From: Rhizoclosmatium globosum
Lineage: Eukaryota; Chytridiomycota; Chytridiomycetes; Chytridiales; Chytriomycetaceae
Direction: 5' to 3'
NCBI GenBank assembly: GCA_002104985.1
Contig: MCGO01000001.1
Location: 124,001 to 188,000 of the forward strand
DNA: 64,000 nucleotides
The notes beneath the pieces were generated by a model. That model had not been told where the DNA came from, did no database searches, and was given only the letters and a program-made list of their open reading frames with translations. Within the stretch, counting starts at the first letter, position 1, and every line of letters begins with the position of its first letter. Made by a program: the position numbers and the translations under genes. Of this stretch, positions 1-11,658 are shown one piece after another.

Positions 1-11
1 AAACGACTCAC

Positions 12-247
12 CGCCGAAAGCACAAGCGGCAGAGTAAAGGCCCGGTTGCAGTCAACAATGCTCTCCGTCCAAACACGAGTTGCACTGCCGCTGTCTTGCC
101 CGTTGCCGCGGGTCCAAACACAAACGCCGATGCTATCAGCCCGGCCAGTCGTTGCACATTTCGTAGCTGGGAGAGCTGTCTCTCTCGCCCGGAAGCTCCG
201 TGGATGGCTGGTTGCTCATTTTTGGATGTGTCCGAAAGTTGGTTCAT
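12..247 (-). CDS. ORC5: Origin recognition complex subunit 5 (ORC5)-like, 5' exon only (partial, frameshifted)
   Basis: First exon of an AAA+ ATPase resembling ORC5, part of the complex that marks replication origins. The protein begins MNQLSDTSK, has an RERQLSQL segment and then a Walker A motif GPAATGKT, the order seen in ORC5 N-termini. After TAAVQ the frame breaks: similarity continues in the next frame as WTESIVDCNRAFTLPLVLSA, matching the region after Walker A in ORC5. One base appears to be missing near position 75. The exon ends at a GTGAGT donor (positions 11-6), and the intron runs off the window edge. An in-frame upstream ATG at 295 is possible. The family call rests on Walker A plus the following VDC..FTL segment; another Orc/Cdc6 paralogue is the main alternative. 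Confidence 0.68.
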
Positions 248-379
248 AAACCCAACATGGACCTTCAAAATCATTGATTCTTTCATCCAATTCACAGCTT
301 TGAGTTAATACCAGAAAATAAAGAACGTAATAAACAATCAATCAATAGCTATAAATTTATGATGAGATCATCCTTTGAA

Positions 380-2217
380 TTAAACCAAGGAGAAAAGAGC
401 AACAACGACAGCAAAGGTTTGGAAAGCTGCTTTTTCAGCGGCAGACGCGTAAATATTGTTATTGCCCGGCTTGTACGCAGTTGGGACAACTTGAACGTTT
501 GGAGAAATGTAAGAAGCAGTTGGTGGAACATAACCAGGAACGGTAGCCTGCAAGGTTGTTGTAACAGCGTTTCCGCTGGCAAAGGAGCAGCAGAAGTAGT
601 TGGTACCGACGAAAGTACAACAGATTGAGTAGCAACGCTCGAAATAGACGATCTTGCAGCAGTCGACGCAGATGGGAGAACAGACGAAACGGTGCTTGGT
701 AAAGCAGTGGTTGATTGTATATCGGGAATTCGTGGGCTGAATCGGGATGAGGCCGAGAAAAGGTTCACTTCAACCCCACGAGCTCTCTTGCGTGCAACAA
801 AGTAAAATGGATTCACATCAAAAGATCCAAGAGGCTGGTGGCCTGAGAAAACATCAACGTGGAAGCTGTAGCTAAACGCACTGGCATTGGTTGCAACACT
901 GATTCCATACCACAAACTCTGCACATCTTTGTTAACAGGGAAAGAAACAGTGAATCCGTTTCCGAAAGGAGTTGAAGTGGAATATAGAACTTGGGTAGTA
1001 TCAATCTCATCGTTGTAAACAACAAAGTTGGATGGAGACTGTGGGGCTTTGGAAGGCGTGGCGACACTCAAAATAGCAAGGTTGCTGGCGCTATCGTGGA
1101 ACAAACTGGACGCGTTGAATGTAAGAACAGGTGCTTCAGGAGAGAGGAACAGTTCAAATCGGCCAGTTAGGGAATCCGCGATATCTGTAACATTGCCTCC
1201 ACTGACTTGACCCAATAGCGCAGCATAGGTGTACTTCTGAGAGCTAACAGCGCCTGACGATAAAGAAATAGAAGGAGTGCCTGCAGCAATACTCATTGCA
1301 TTTGTTGGAATGTCTGTAGTCTTGGTGATAGAGGTGACTTGCGCAATGTACGCAGTTGTAGTCGTTGTAGTCGTTGTAGTTGTATCAGTGGTGGTGCTCG
1401 TTGAAGTAGAAGATGTGGTGGAAGAGGTAGTTCGCGTAGCGCCGATGTGTGCAGCTTTGGCAGAAGCCGAGAACAGAGTCAGAGTCCACGAATCAACGTC
1501 TCGTTTTGTTGGTGCTTGAACAACATCCACATCGAATGAAGCAAGTGGAAGAGCGCCGGAATCTCCAGTCAAAATGTCGACATGGATAGTTCCCGTGAAC
1601 ACATCAGACTGAGTGTGACTGAAAGAATACCAAATCTTGCTAATACTGTTGTCTGCAACAAACGACACACCATCCTCTCTTCCACCTTGGAACGACAAAA
1701 TAGTCGTCGCATCAATTGACACAGGATCGTAAACAGTAAAGTTGTAGACACCTTGTTGAATCTAACAAACAGTTGACTCTGTTACATCACCACCCATTAA
1801 ATCTGTGTACTCCACCCACCTCGAACGAATCCGGAAGCGACAGAATGAGAATAACATCATTAGACGTCGCGTCGTCCGTAGAATACAGCTGAGCAGCCAC
1901 AACTCCGATTGGATTGGAAGACACGCTCACATCACCTGACAAGAGCGATCCTTTGACGTCGTCCCAGTTGGCGCCATAGGGACGTAAATCAGCTTGGTAG
2001 ATGTTGGATCGCCTACAGCGTTTAGCAATTCCTGCGGACTAACGTTAACGGGTGCTACTCATCGTTAGTAATGTCAAAGTTGTTGATGACGAGGTCAAAC
2101 CTGGGAAATGTCTGTCTGGATAGTAACAGGGATGGGGTGTGCAGCTGGAGTGCTAGCAGTGACAGCGCCGACGAAGGCGACGACCACGATAGTTGCCAAG
2201 GCAGAAAGTGATCGCAT
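380..2217 (-). CDS. Secreted Ser/Thr-rich protein with two related modules and a hydrophobic C-terminus (frameshifted)
   Basis: Unrecognised family. It starts MRSLSALATIVVVAFVGAVTA, a clear signal peptide. The body holds two related modules of roughly 90-100 residues, one with FSFVADNS..IWYSFS..HVDILTG..SFDV..LFSASA-type spacing and one with FPVNKDVQSLWYG..HVDVFSG..SFDV..LFSAS. They are separated by a run of Ser and more than ten Thr. The reading that best fits ends IYASAAEKAAFQTFAVVVALFSLV, a hydrophobic tail that suggests GPI attachment or an anchored wall protein. A 58-nt intron lies at 1819-1762. Frame continuity needs about four single-base corrections (near 2098, 2056, 1979 and 578). 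A second, fragmentary gene near 51.4 kb has a similar tail. Confidence 0.6.
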
Positions 2218-2485
2218 TTCCAAAAACAGAATTGTTGTTGAAAATTTGATCTGAAACAGCCAGGTTGTTATTGGCGGCTTATGAGCACAGTCCCCTTTTC
2301 CAATGAGAGTAGAGGGTTCTACTAGAAAGAAGCTGGAAATCTCTTCAACTGCAGAGGAGCATTTAAAGCAAATGTGACATCAATGGTAAGTGGGCTTGTG
2401 ATTTCACTCGTCAGCAAATTAAAACAGGTTAGATAAGCAATTCTATTTATTGTCAAAATCCTTTTTCGAAAGGCCGATCTTCCAA

Positions 2486-4336
2486 TCAGAAGTCTAATTT
2501 GTACACGCATGGCTTCCGATCAAAGTTTAGTCGCTCTGCCCCCACTCCTCCAAACGTATTCTCCATCCACTTTGAAACACCCAACAAAGTTCCTTCACTC
2601 CACCACTCTCCCATAAACTGGATTCCAACAGGTAATCCTTTCTCATCCACTCCAACTGGACAACTGACGGCAGGAACACCACAGAAATTAGCCAGGAACG
2701 CGAAACGCACCACATCAGCATCTTGAGTCACGTTACTCCATCCGTACTTGACGTTAGGAAGGAAGCTTTGGCGCAGTAACGGCCGCAGTTGGGGAAAGAA
2801 TCAAGTCAACAGCATCGTTACTTTTCGAATCAAATAGACTGCAGAGTCGGTTGATTGCATATGTGCGAAGCTTTTGGGCATGGATATAGTCCATTGTGCC
2901 CAAGCAATTGATTCCGGCCGAATTGATGGCGTTCGAGTAACTCATCATGTGTGAATTTCCACTTGGATCCGCTTCAAGCGTGGCTGTGAGCTCGGACCCG
3001 ATGGTGATAAGGTGTGCGATACGAACAAGCTCCAAATATGGAAACTCGATAGGAACAATGGTGGCTCCTTGCTTGATGAGTCTGTAAACGATTGTGAGAT
3101 GGAGAATCATGAGTTTGTTCAACTTACTCAGACTCAACGCGATTCAAAGCCTGAGTAATTGCAGGATTGAAAACTTGTGCATTGTATTCGCGCATAACTC
3201 CAACACGAAGACCCGTAACGGAAAACTTGAGAAAATCGCGTGGAACATGAACAGGCGGAAGATGTCTGGAGCGGTCCGCCATTGCTAAATACCCAATGCA
3301 CAAGTCAGAGGCGGTTGCAGCGATAGGACCTCCAACGGCAACGGTTGGGCAACTTGGGAATTCGCCCTTAGCACTGAGACGGCTACAGGTTGGCTTCAAT
3401 CCGTATGCTCCACAGAACGCAGCAGGGAGGCTAACGACATCATTCAATAAGATGAACCTAACATAAATCAAATACCCACCGAATTGAACCTCCACCATCA
3501 CATCCAATAGCAAGCGGAACAAATCCACCTCCAACAGCTCCTCCACTTCCACTGCTAGATCCTCCACAAGAATGATCCTTGTTCCAAGGATTTCTCAATT
3601 TCTCATCAACAGGTGAGTACCCAACCTCAACCATATTAGTAACCCCAACAATAATCGCACCAAGATCCCTCAAATTCTTGACAATATCAGCATCATATTC
3701 CGCAACGGCATCGACATTGATAAAGCGAGTCCCAACACGTGTCCGATATCCTTGAACATCAAATTCGTTCTTTACAACCACAGGAACTCCATCCAAAACC
3801 GAACGAGGCTTTCCAGATTGATAGCGCTTTGTACTGGCTTCAGCTTGAAGCAATACATCCGATGGATGGACATCGTTCAAGTACCCATTTGGTCCAATCT
3901 GCTTTGAATCAACAAGCTTCTTGAGTAAGCTTTCGGCAACCTAACGGAAAAGGCATCAGAATCTGAACCGTCCTTTTCCCCTCCATCACTTACAGTAAGC
4001 GGAGTAGTCTGCCCAGAAACGAAAGATTGGTGGAGATCCAAGGACGACACTGTACCACCCTGCGAATCAACTTGAAGGCTCATAAAGGCATCTAAATCCA
4101 ACGATTCTCCATTATAGTTCCTGTGCTTGTATGAGCGTGGGGGCAAAGCTTCCGTTGTGATACCAAGGCGAAGGAGGTTGGGTGGCAACTTGCGCAAGCT
4201 CATGAAACCGGATTGCCAGCAGGTACTTGGCGACAAACGGGACATACTTCATGAGGAAGTTAACTACGAGGATTGCAATGCCATAAGATTCAGGAACTTT
4301 GGTGCGTTTGACAACAGACGCCGAAAGAGAGTCCAT
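2486..4336 (-). CDS. Amidase-signature hydrolase, fatty-acid amide hydrolase (FAAH)-like
   Basis: Amidase-signature serine hydrolase of the membrane-associated FAAH type. The N-terminus has a hydrophobic segment (YGIAILVVNFLMKYVPFVAKYLL). The catalytic Lys sits in PVVVKNEFDV. The Gly/Ser-rich loop GGSSSGSGGAVGGG, followed by CDGGGSIR, carries the second and nucleophilic serines of the Ser-Ser-Lys triad. Downstream AFCGAYGLKPT and GPIAATASDLC are typical of the family. Introns of about 46-58 nt are seen near 3995-3943, 3479-3432 and 3128-3083. Two frame breaks, near 4217 (a T run) and near 2752, interrupt otherwise continuous similarity. The substrate cannot be read from sequence; fatty-acid amides are inferred from the membrane segment. 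Confidence 0.83.
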
Positions 4337-4608
4337 TTCTAATTTCTGTTCAGCTTTTCTGTACCTATTTCCGGAGCTGATTGTAATGAAAGAGACTGAA
4401 ATGTTATTGTTGATTTGAATACGCTACTTCCTTTCATGCTCGGAGAATTTGGAGTAGGCTGAACGTCGACAAAAGCCCTGAAGGCGTAATTTGCAATGCA
4501 TGCACAGGCTGACGTGTCTTTCTTGATTTTCCTTAGTGATCTTGTGACAAGAATTCTTGGAAAAGGGTGAATTGCACGTTTTCTTGATTCCATTTTCTTC
4601 CAAACAAC

Positions 4609-6991
4609 ATGCACTTGTCACTTGCATTCGTGATAGCTGCCGCGTTCAACGCCATAAGCGTTCTCGCTTTATTTTCTTCCGCTCAGGGTAAGGCTGAACA
4701 AAAGCCAGGAACTTCAGGGTGACTTGGGCTTACGTAAATTTGAAAACACAGAGTCGACGTCGTTGAAGCTGATTGTGCCCGCGTACTTTGATTCTCACTC
4801 TTTGAATTGGGTGTCGGTTGCGAATAAGGCGAAGCATTCCAACGTCAAGTCCCTTATTTTCAGTCCAAGCCACGGTCCTGGATCCACCAAGGACGACAGC
4901 TATGCGGCTGTTAGAGCTGCTGTTGGATACTCTAACATCACAGTCTACGGCTTTGTTGACACTCAAAGTGGGAAGAAGGCTTTAAGTGATGTTCAATCGG
5001 AACTCCAATTGTACATTGACTGGTACAAGGTGGATGGAATCTACTTGGACAATGTCTCCGGTGTCGCAGCTGATCTTAGCTACTACGCTGACGTGTCTAA
5101 CTCGATCCGCAAGCAATTGTTGAAGGTCGTAATCAATCCAAGAAAGTATCCAGATGAGGCTTACGTGACCATCTCCGATATCTTGGTCGCTTACGAAGGT
5201 ACTCTCGACAATTATGCTACTCTCAATGTTCCCAGTTGGGCGCGAACGTATAAGGCATCCAAGTTCGCGTACATCTTTTATAGTGCCCAAGGAGTGTCCT
5301 CGCTGAATGATGCCAAGACCATCGCTGCGTCAAACAACGTTGGAAACTTGTACGTAACAGACGGCGATAACTCATACAACACACTTCCAACATACTTTGA
5401 CATTGAGTCGCCCCCAAGCCAGTCATCGCCACTTATGTAAGCCCTTTTACATCCATGAATACCACACTCAATTTCACTTCATAGTTACGCTAAATCGAAA
5501 GCTGTTGTGGCGGCATCACCATCGTACAATGTCACAGTCCCCGCATTCTTCTATCCCAATGGAAGCTGGACCGAGGCGATTAACCAGAGCAAACACGCAA
5601 ATGTTAGAACACTGATCATCACTCCGTGGCTGCCAGGAGGAAAAGATGCCGTGTACGTCCAGTATATTCAACAAGCTCGCGCCAATGGAATTAAGGTTCT
5701 TGGATTGGTCGACACTGGTTATGGTGCACGTGCGCTCACTGCAGTCAAGGCAGACATTGGATTGTACAATCAATACTACACTATCGATGGTTTTTACTTG
5801 GCTAGCGCTGCCATTGACAATGCAAACCTCGCATACTACCAGTCCCTCTCTTCCTACATCAAAGGCTTGCCTCAGAACCAGATTTATCTTGGTGCAGGAT
5901 CGTATCCATTGGTTGAAGGTTATATGGCTGTTGCTGATGTCGTTCTCGCTTTCTCGAACACGTTCGCAGCGTACCAGACCTTGGTTGTTCCAGCATGGGC
6001 TTCAAAGTACAGCCCCTCTCAATTTGCTCATTTCGTGTATTCCACTCCCGCGTCGCAACTTAACACCGCACTGGGATTGGTTGCCACGAACAGAGCAGGA
6101 AATGTTTACATTACTGACTTTGACGGCTCGTTTACCACCCTTCCCTCTTACTTTAACCTCGAATCGCCTGCAGCACCGTAAGTCAAAGGAATTTTTTACT
6201 CTCCACTGAAATTCGAAATTATACCAAACAGAGCTTCCTCGACCACAACCACAACTACCACCACAACCACAACGAAGCCAACACCAACTCCCGTCGACCC
6301 AAAAACCTTATCCGTCGTTATTCCAGCTTACTTCTACCCCGGCTCCATTTGGGACGACGCCATCAACACGACAAAGCACTCTACCGTCAAGACCTTGATC
6401 ATGAACCCAGGAAGCGGTCCCGGAACAAGCCTTGACCCCGTATACGCAGCATACGTAAACAAGACCCAAAAGGCAGGAATCAAAGTCCTCGGTTACACTG
6501 CCACGACATACCACGCCAAGAATATCAGCACTGTCCGTGCTGAAATCGATGCTTATTACAAGTGGTACAATGTTGACGGGATTTTCTTGGACGAAGCTTC
6601 GTCGGACGATGCGAGCCTTTCATATTACCAGAACGTGTCGTCGTATATTCGATCCAAGCAAGGTCGTGGAAACTACATTGTTGTGAATCCAGGGGTTTAT
6701 CCAACGGAGGGATACATCAACGTTGCGGATCTTATTCTCTCGGCTGAAACTACTTTTGCAAAGTACTCGTCATTGGTTATTCCATCATGGGTGTCCAAAT
6801 ATGCTTCATCCCGCTTCTACCATATCGTTCACACGGCTCCAACTGTTGCTAACCTCAATACGGCTTTGGCTTACGCGGCTTCGTATAATGTGAAGAACGT
6901 CTATGTTACTGAGAAGCCTGGAAGCCTTCCTACTGATAACCCATACAACTCCACTCCAATCTACTTTAATGTTGAGTCTCCACCAGCCTAG
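4609..6991 (+). CDS. Secreted protein with three tandem spherulin-4 (spherulation-specific family 4) domains
   Basis: Exons 4609..4687, 4752..5436, 5485..6177 and 6232..6991 join in frame to a protein of 738 residues. Exon 1 encodes a signal peptide (MHLSLAFVIAAAFNAISVLA). Each later exon encodes one complete spherulin-4-like domain of about 220-230 residues, a TIM-barrel-like family first described in Physarum spherules and common in secreted fungal proteins. Each repeat has [IV]P[AG][YF]F near its start, a GPGS/PGG loop, and a WYxxDG[IF][YF]LD-type acidic motif in the middle. A Thr-rich linker precedes domain 3. Introns fall exactly between domains, so the gene probably grew by exon duplication. 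The role is unknown; a polysaccharide-active wall or spore function is a guess. Confidence 0.87.
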
Positions 6992-7111
6992 TCGCTGTAT
7001 CCTTACCTTAAATTCTTAGTAATTTAGTAGTATCAGTGAAAAGAAGTGGTATCATTATAACCCATGCAAAAGAAGTAATAAGGAATGAATAACTCTATGA
7101 GAAACCAATCT

Positions 7112-8137
7112 TTATTCAGCCCGAACATCAGACCGCTGGAACAAAACATCCCGAAACCCATCCATAACACAAGCCCACCCTTTCTCCATCTGCACTCCTT
7201 CCGATATCTTGATAGCTTTCCCCGGCTGCAACTCCGAAAACCGTATCCTTTCAACATTCGCATTCACAGCAGCCTCATAAATCTCCTTCACAGCACTCAC
7301 AGTATACTGCGGATTCTCAAACACCAACACCTTCAACGACGCACACTTCCTCAACACATCACACGGAAACGGAGACTGCCCAAGCCGAATCGCCAACACA
7401 GAAAACTCCTTCAACGTCGGCAACACATCCACAATATCCTGCGGCAAATAGAAATCCGTCTCTAACCGCCGAACCGTGCGACCCGTAAGTGAAAGCGGCA
7501 ACTCCTTGTTCAGCGTCGCGTAATGGAGATGGATCTTGACGATATCCGACTTTGGATCTAGTTTCATCAACATTGCACTGGCTTCCCTTGAAAACGAGGT
7601 TACTTCCAAGACACGCGGGATCACGTTTCGAACACTTTCAAAGTCGTCGAGTTCTCCAAGGTGGATGGTTCCGCGGCCGCCGTACTGGTTTAGGAGTTTG
7701 GAGAGGGTGTAGAGGGTGTGGAGGTGGGTTACGGGGATGGTTCCTTCGGGGATGTGGAAGACGGGCCAGAGGTCTTCGATCTGGTATTTGAAAGTTGTGC
7801 CGACGTTGTAGATTGCAGTTGAAATGTGTTTGAAGGGGCGGAGGGAGTGGCAGAACGGTATTATGGAGGTAAAGTCGAGGTATGGGACGATGCGGGATAG
7901 AACTTCTGTTGGGAGAGAAGAGAGGGTTCGGGTTGTGTTTGTGATGGGTATTATTTCGGGTGTTGCGCTTGGGTCGCTGAATTGTTTTGGAGGAAGGCCC
8001 AGAATCTGACGGTACTCTTGGATTTCATCCTGAAGTAGTTGGATTTGTTCTTGCAGAAGGCTGGCCATTAATGGCTGGCTGTGGCAAGAACACTTTGAGT
8101 TAGAGGAGGATGAGGGGAGATTCAGAACTGTTGACAT
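7112..8137 (-). CDS. F-box-like protein
   Basis: Single-exon 341-residue protein. A predicted coiled coil at about residues 25-45 (LQEQIQLLQDEIQEYRQIL) is followed at about 72-110 by an F-box-like segment, LSSLPTEVLSRIVPYLDFTSIIPF, which fits the LPxEll..I..yL pattern that binds Skp1. The rest has scattered leucine-rich stretches but no clear repeat. It is probably a substrate adaptor of an SCF ubiquitin ligase or a lineage-specific relative; the target is unknown. It lies tail-to-tail with the spherulin-4 gene. The start is chosen at MSTVLNLPSSSS because it is the first ATG of an uninterrupted frame. Confidence 0.6.
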   Translation of the reverse strand: MSTVLNLPSSSSNSKCSCHSQPLMASLLQEQIQLLQDEIQEYRQILGLPPKQFSDPSATPEIIPITNTTRTLSSLPTEVLSRIVPYLDFTSIIPFCHSLRPFKHISTAIYNVGTTFKYQIEDLWPVFHIPEGTIPVTHLHTLYTLSKLLNQYGGRGTIHLGELDDFESVRNVIPRVLEVTSFSREASAMLMKLDPKSDIVKIHLHYATLNKELPLSLTGRTVRRLETDFYLPQDIVDVLPTLKEFSVLAIRLGQSPFPCDVLRKCASLKVLVFENPQYTVSAVKEIYEAAVNANVERIRFSELQPGKAIKISEGVQMEKGWACVMDGFRDVLFQRSDVRAE

Positions 8138-8827
8138 TTCAAAGCTGTCAGAATCTGGCTATGCCCATCGGTTTTGTTCAATAATATATAGGAAGAGAAA
8201 TCTTCTGAAAAACGCGACAATCGTGCATTGTCCTGCCCCCCCTCCCCTGAACCTCATAAGCCGTCGTTCAGCCTTTCTATACTCGATAAGCCCGACTTGC
8301 CGCTACTGCACCGAGTTATTTTGACAAAAGCACAAAAGTAGAACGGAAAGACAGAACTTTTACGTTGAACATCTGAGGAAAACTGGAACCGGCTTTTCAG
8401 CTTAGAAACTATTGTATATTCGAAAGGCGTGGGCAATTTGGTACTCTATCAATGTTGTCACAGCGTTGCGATTTCCCTTTAGAACGCGTTTACTTCACCT
8501 TTTATTACAAAATAAGACTCATTAATTCCACGTGCACGTATATCGACAGCCGTTAAGGGGCCACAGATACAGATGGATCTCCTTGTGTGACATTTACAAA
8601 TACCGTGACTGTATTCCATGTAATTATTTAGTTTATGCTTTGGTAAGAAGGCCCAGCAGAGACTGAAGAGGAAGCAAGCGTTTGAATTAGGGAGTTGGTG
8701 GCTCTGACCAAGCAGGCACGTTGCTTTGAGCAGCCCAGCACAGCATCGCAGCCAAACAAAACCGGCCTCCAACCACTTTCCCCAAAAACCAACCACCAAC
8801 CACCGCCCCGCCACAAGTCCACTCCAA
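8138..8827. other. Intergenic spacer between F-box gene and cyclin gene (divergent promoters)
   Basis: About 690 bases separate the two divergent starts. A TATA-like stretch (aatatatag) lies near 8183-8191, upstream of the F-box gene. I see no RNA gene, repeat or convincing coding segment. Overlapping frames extending into the cyclin exon are composition artefacts. Confidence 0.5.
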
Positions 8828-9955
8828 ATGAAGCGCACTCTGTCGACCTTTCTTCCAACATCGTCGACAACTTCAACGACAACTTCAACGACCTCCGCCT
8901 TTTCAAAGGCAAAGCGACCGTGTCTCTCGCGCAACACTTTGTTTCCAACGCCGCCGTCGCCCGCGGAACAACTTCAACTCGGAGGCGCTGGCCAATCAGA
9001 TTCGACCACGCCGCTTCAACTTCGACAACCTTCGCTTTCCCGCCGCGATTCGGCTGTTTCCGTGTCCTCTGCCTCAAAGTCGCATTGCTTGGCCCTTCCT
9101 CTTCCGCCACAGCACCTTCCTGCACCACTCCAAAAACTACAACTCGTAAATGTCGCTTTTACTCCCTCGAAACGACTCATCAATCTTATCCAACGCCAAC
9201 ATCAAAACCTGCCAAACCCAAACTACCACGCAGAAATACAGCTTGGCAAAATGAAACAAACCTTACGACAAGGTATGTTTGTTTATGCTTACACGGCTGT
9301 TCAAGCTAAATAACGCGTTTATGCAGAATTGGTGTCCTACATGCTCGTCTTGCAATCCGAATTCGAATACGACTCGGAAACAATATTCCTAGCCGTAAAT
9401 TACCTCGATCGTTACCTCTCAACAACGCGTGTCCACATTCAACGCCATTTTTACCTCCTCGCAACAACCTGCGTCTACCTAGCAAGTAAATTCAGCGAAG
9501 AGATCAAAGAACCTTGCATCACGGACGTGTCAGCAACTTGTATGGTCAACAGCTCCATAAAAGAAATCAAAAAGATGGAGGCCAAAATCCTGAAAGCTTT
9601 GAAATGGGAACTCTTGCCTGCAACCCCACACGCAATCCTGAACGAATTGATGGCCAGTATTGTTGGACTAGACCCATCGACCATCTCCAAAATTGTTCGT
9701 GACTCTCATGAATTGTTTAAAGTTGCGTCGTGTTCGGATTCAGACTTTTTGCGGTTTCAACCTGCTCTGTTGGTTTTCACTGTTGTCGGACTGGTCGCTC
9801 CTCGTCTCTTTGACGCTCTTCAATTAGGCAAAGTGTTTCGATTTGATGCTGCACTTGTGGATTCCTGTGGAAAGTTGTTGGTTGCCAACTTGAAGTCTGG
9901 ACACGGAGTCGGTATTGCGAGGAACGAGCATCGAAATGCTGGGACACGAACATAG
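8828..9955 (+). CDS. Cyclin with N-terminal cyclin box
   Basis: Exons 8828..9272 and 9327..9955 join to 357 residues. The first ~130 residues are low-complexity Ser/Thr/Pro-rich. The cyclin box then begins (RQELVSYMLVLQSEFEY, FLAVNYLDRYLS, YLLATTCVYLASKFSEE), followed by KMEAKILKALKWELLPATP, the junction before the C-terminal cyclin fold. These match A/B/D/E-type cyclins that bind and activate a cyclin-dependent kinase. The conserved Arg and Lys/Glu pair expected in the box is only partly discernible by eye, and I cannot assign a subclass (D/E-like G1/S versus B-like mitotic). Confidence 0.82.
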
Positions 9956-10268
9956 AATTAGCGATGAACGAGCCTGACATTGTGAGGGACTACCATCTCC
10001 TTCGACTTAAACAAACGTCACGGACACTTAGACATTATAGAACCCTTTATTGCCACCTAACTTATACTTATGCTTCTCTTTTATGTTTATCGTACATTGT
10101 TCTTCTGCTTACCTAACTTATTATTTGTATCTATTTTCGCTTACTCATTTGGACATTTGGAAAGAACATTCAATAGCATTATTCTACATAAACTTTCATA
10201 ACAAACAATCAGGGTTTTTACTGTGCAACCAACAAAATATATGTAGGGTAAACCCCTTCCAACAAACG
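9956..10268. other. AT-rich convergent 3' spacer
   Basis: About 310 bases between the convergent cyclin and WW-protein genes. AT-rich with no RNA gene or coding segment that I can support; it probably holds both 3' UTRs and polyadenylation signals. Confidence 0.5.
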
Positions 10269-11363
10269 TCAGCCTTTCATTTCTTTGATTCGCTGCATCA
10301 TCCTATCCTCCGCCTTTTTTCGCGGATCCTCAAAGAACGGATTTGATTCTTTTGGTTGTTGTTGTTGCGGAGTTGGTTGTGACTGAGCGGCTATCTTGAC
10401 CCCATTTCCCAAAAACACAACTTCTTGTACCTTGCCGTTATGGTCTTTTGCTCGAAACCTATTCACGCGCTTTTAAATTTCCTCCTAATCTATCTCTTAA
10501 ACGCTTCCAAACTTACTTGGAGTTTATCGTCAACGTCCTTGGATCTGTCCATGTTGTAATCTTGGCAATGTGATCCACATAATAAGTCCTTCCATCACGC
10601 GTCGTTGCTTCTGCCCATCCCTCCGGTAATGGGCCCCTATCTTCACCATGTGATTGTTGTTGAACGTGTTTCTGGGGTTCTTTCGATTGCAAACCAGCAT
10701 CAGCTTTCGTTGGCAACCACCAAAAACCATTTAAATACCTCGTCGCTCGACAGCAGCGCCGCTATGCCTCCAAACAATCCGCCCAAGAACCCAAACTTCT
10801 TATCCTCCTGCACAGCCGCAGCCTCCTGAGCAGCCGCAGCGTTTGCAGCTCTCTTCTTCTGGATCTTTAACGCCTCCTCCTGTTGCTGCAACCTCTGCTG
10901 CTGTTGTAACTGCAATGCTGTTGTTGTAACTGTTGCTGCTGTACCTGAACCTGCTCCCTCCCCCCACAGTATTCTCTCGACTCTGCTGAACCTGCGCCTG
11001 CACCGGACTCCTCTCCCCTCCACCCTACCCCCCTCTACTCCACTCCCACTCCCACTCCACTCACACCTCCCCCAACCCCACCGCGATATTCGTCTGCAAA
11101 AACGGGTTCGGGTCTCGCACAGGCGGCGGAGAGATAGAAACAGGCCGTTCAGGAACCGTTGGTGTCGTCGCGACGTGTTTTATGGGCGGGAGCATTGGTT
11201 TCCCGCGGTCGAGGGATGTGCTTGCCTTTTGGAGGATGGAGAGTTCGGTTTTTAGGGAGTCGGCTATGATTGCGTCGTCTATAGGGGGGTGAGGTTGAGT
11301 TGGCTTGTGAGGATAAGGCTTTTTTGTATGGTTGAGTTATTTACTTAGCGGTGTTAGGCCCAT
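10269..11363 (-). CDS. WW-domain protein with Gln-rich coiled segment
   Basis: Multi-exon gene. A short first exon (MGLTPL, 11363-11345) is followed by a 66-nt intron, then a Pro-rich exon starting at 11278 ([21 protein letters not shown]). Next come a Gln/Ala-rich helix ([19 protein letters not shown]), a hydrophobic patch [15 protein letters not shown], and one WW domain, [27 protein letters not shown], with both tryptophans in place. The final exon encodes [15 protein letters not shown] and a basic C-terminus. The WW domain predicts binding to Pro-rich ligands. Intron borders around the Gln-rich exon and before the WW exon (near 10715) are uncertain; a frame break is possible there. No specific family recognised. 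Confidence 0.6.
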
Positions 11364-11658
11364 TTTTATAGGAGATGCGGGGGCGGCGGCTGGTTGACTG
11401 GATAGTTCTTAGTTCGTGTCAATCTTTTGAAAATTCAGAATTTCGTTTATTAGATTTGATTTGAAGAGAATGAAAGTAATTTAAATAAGGCGTTTTCTCA
11501 TTTCGAAATCGGATTCTACCTTGACTGCCTCTAGGAGCTAGTTCGCTGATGGGTCGCTGAACCAAGGTACTAACCCCTGCTTTTCCCGGTCGTTGAGTGA
11601 CGAAGGTCTTACCGATTGAGACTGAATCCTGACCATCGGCTACTAGCAGTCTTCTGCA
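11364..11658. other. Spacer between the sensor gene and the WW-protein gene
   Basis: 295 bases: promoter of the minus-strand WW-protein gene. The part at 11520-11650 has GC-rich, stem-forming sequence but does not fold into a recognisable tRNA or snRNA by eye. Confidence 0.35.

Noticed and set aside
1277..1519. Plus-strand frame with a poly-Val stretch
   Set aside because: It is the antisense of the Thr-codon run in the secreted protein gene on the minus strand.
4339..4627. Minus-strand frames between the amidase and spherulin-4 genes
   Set aside because: No homology, no splice signals, and they overlap the promoter and signal-peptide exon of the spherulin-4 gene.
8695..9309. Second long plus frame overlapping cyclin exon 1
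   Set aside because: Low-complexity Ser/Pro/Thr shadow of the cyclin N-terminus; only the frame beginning at 8828 joins the cyclin box through the intron.
11520..11650. Possible structured RNA upstream of the WW-protein gene
   Set aside because: Some self-complementary stretches exist, but no cloverleaf, Sm site or snoRNA box arrangement is visible.
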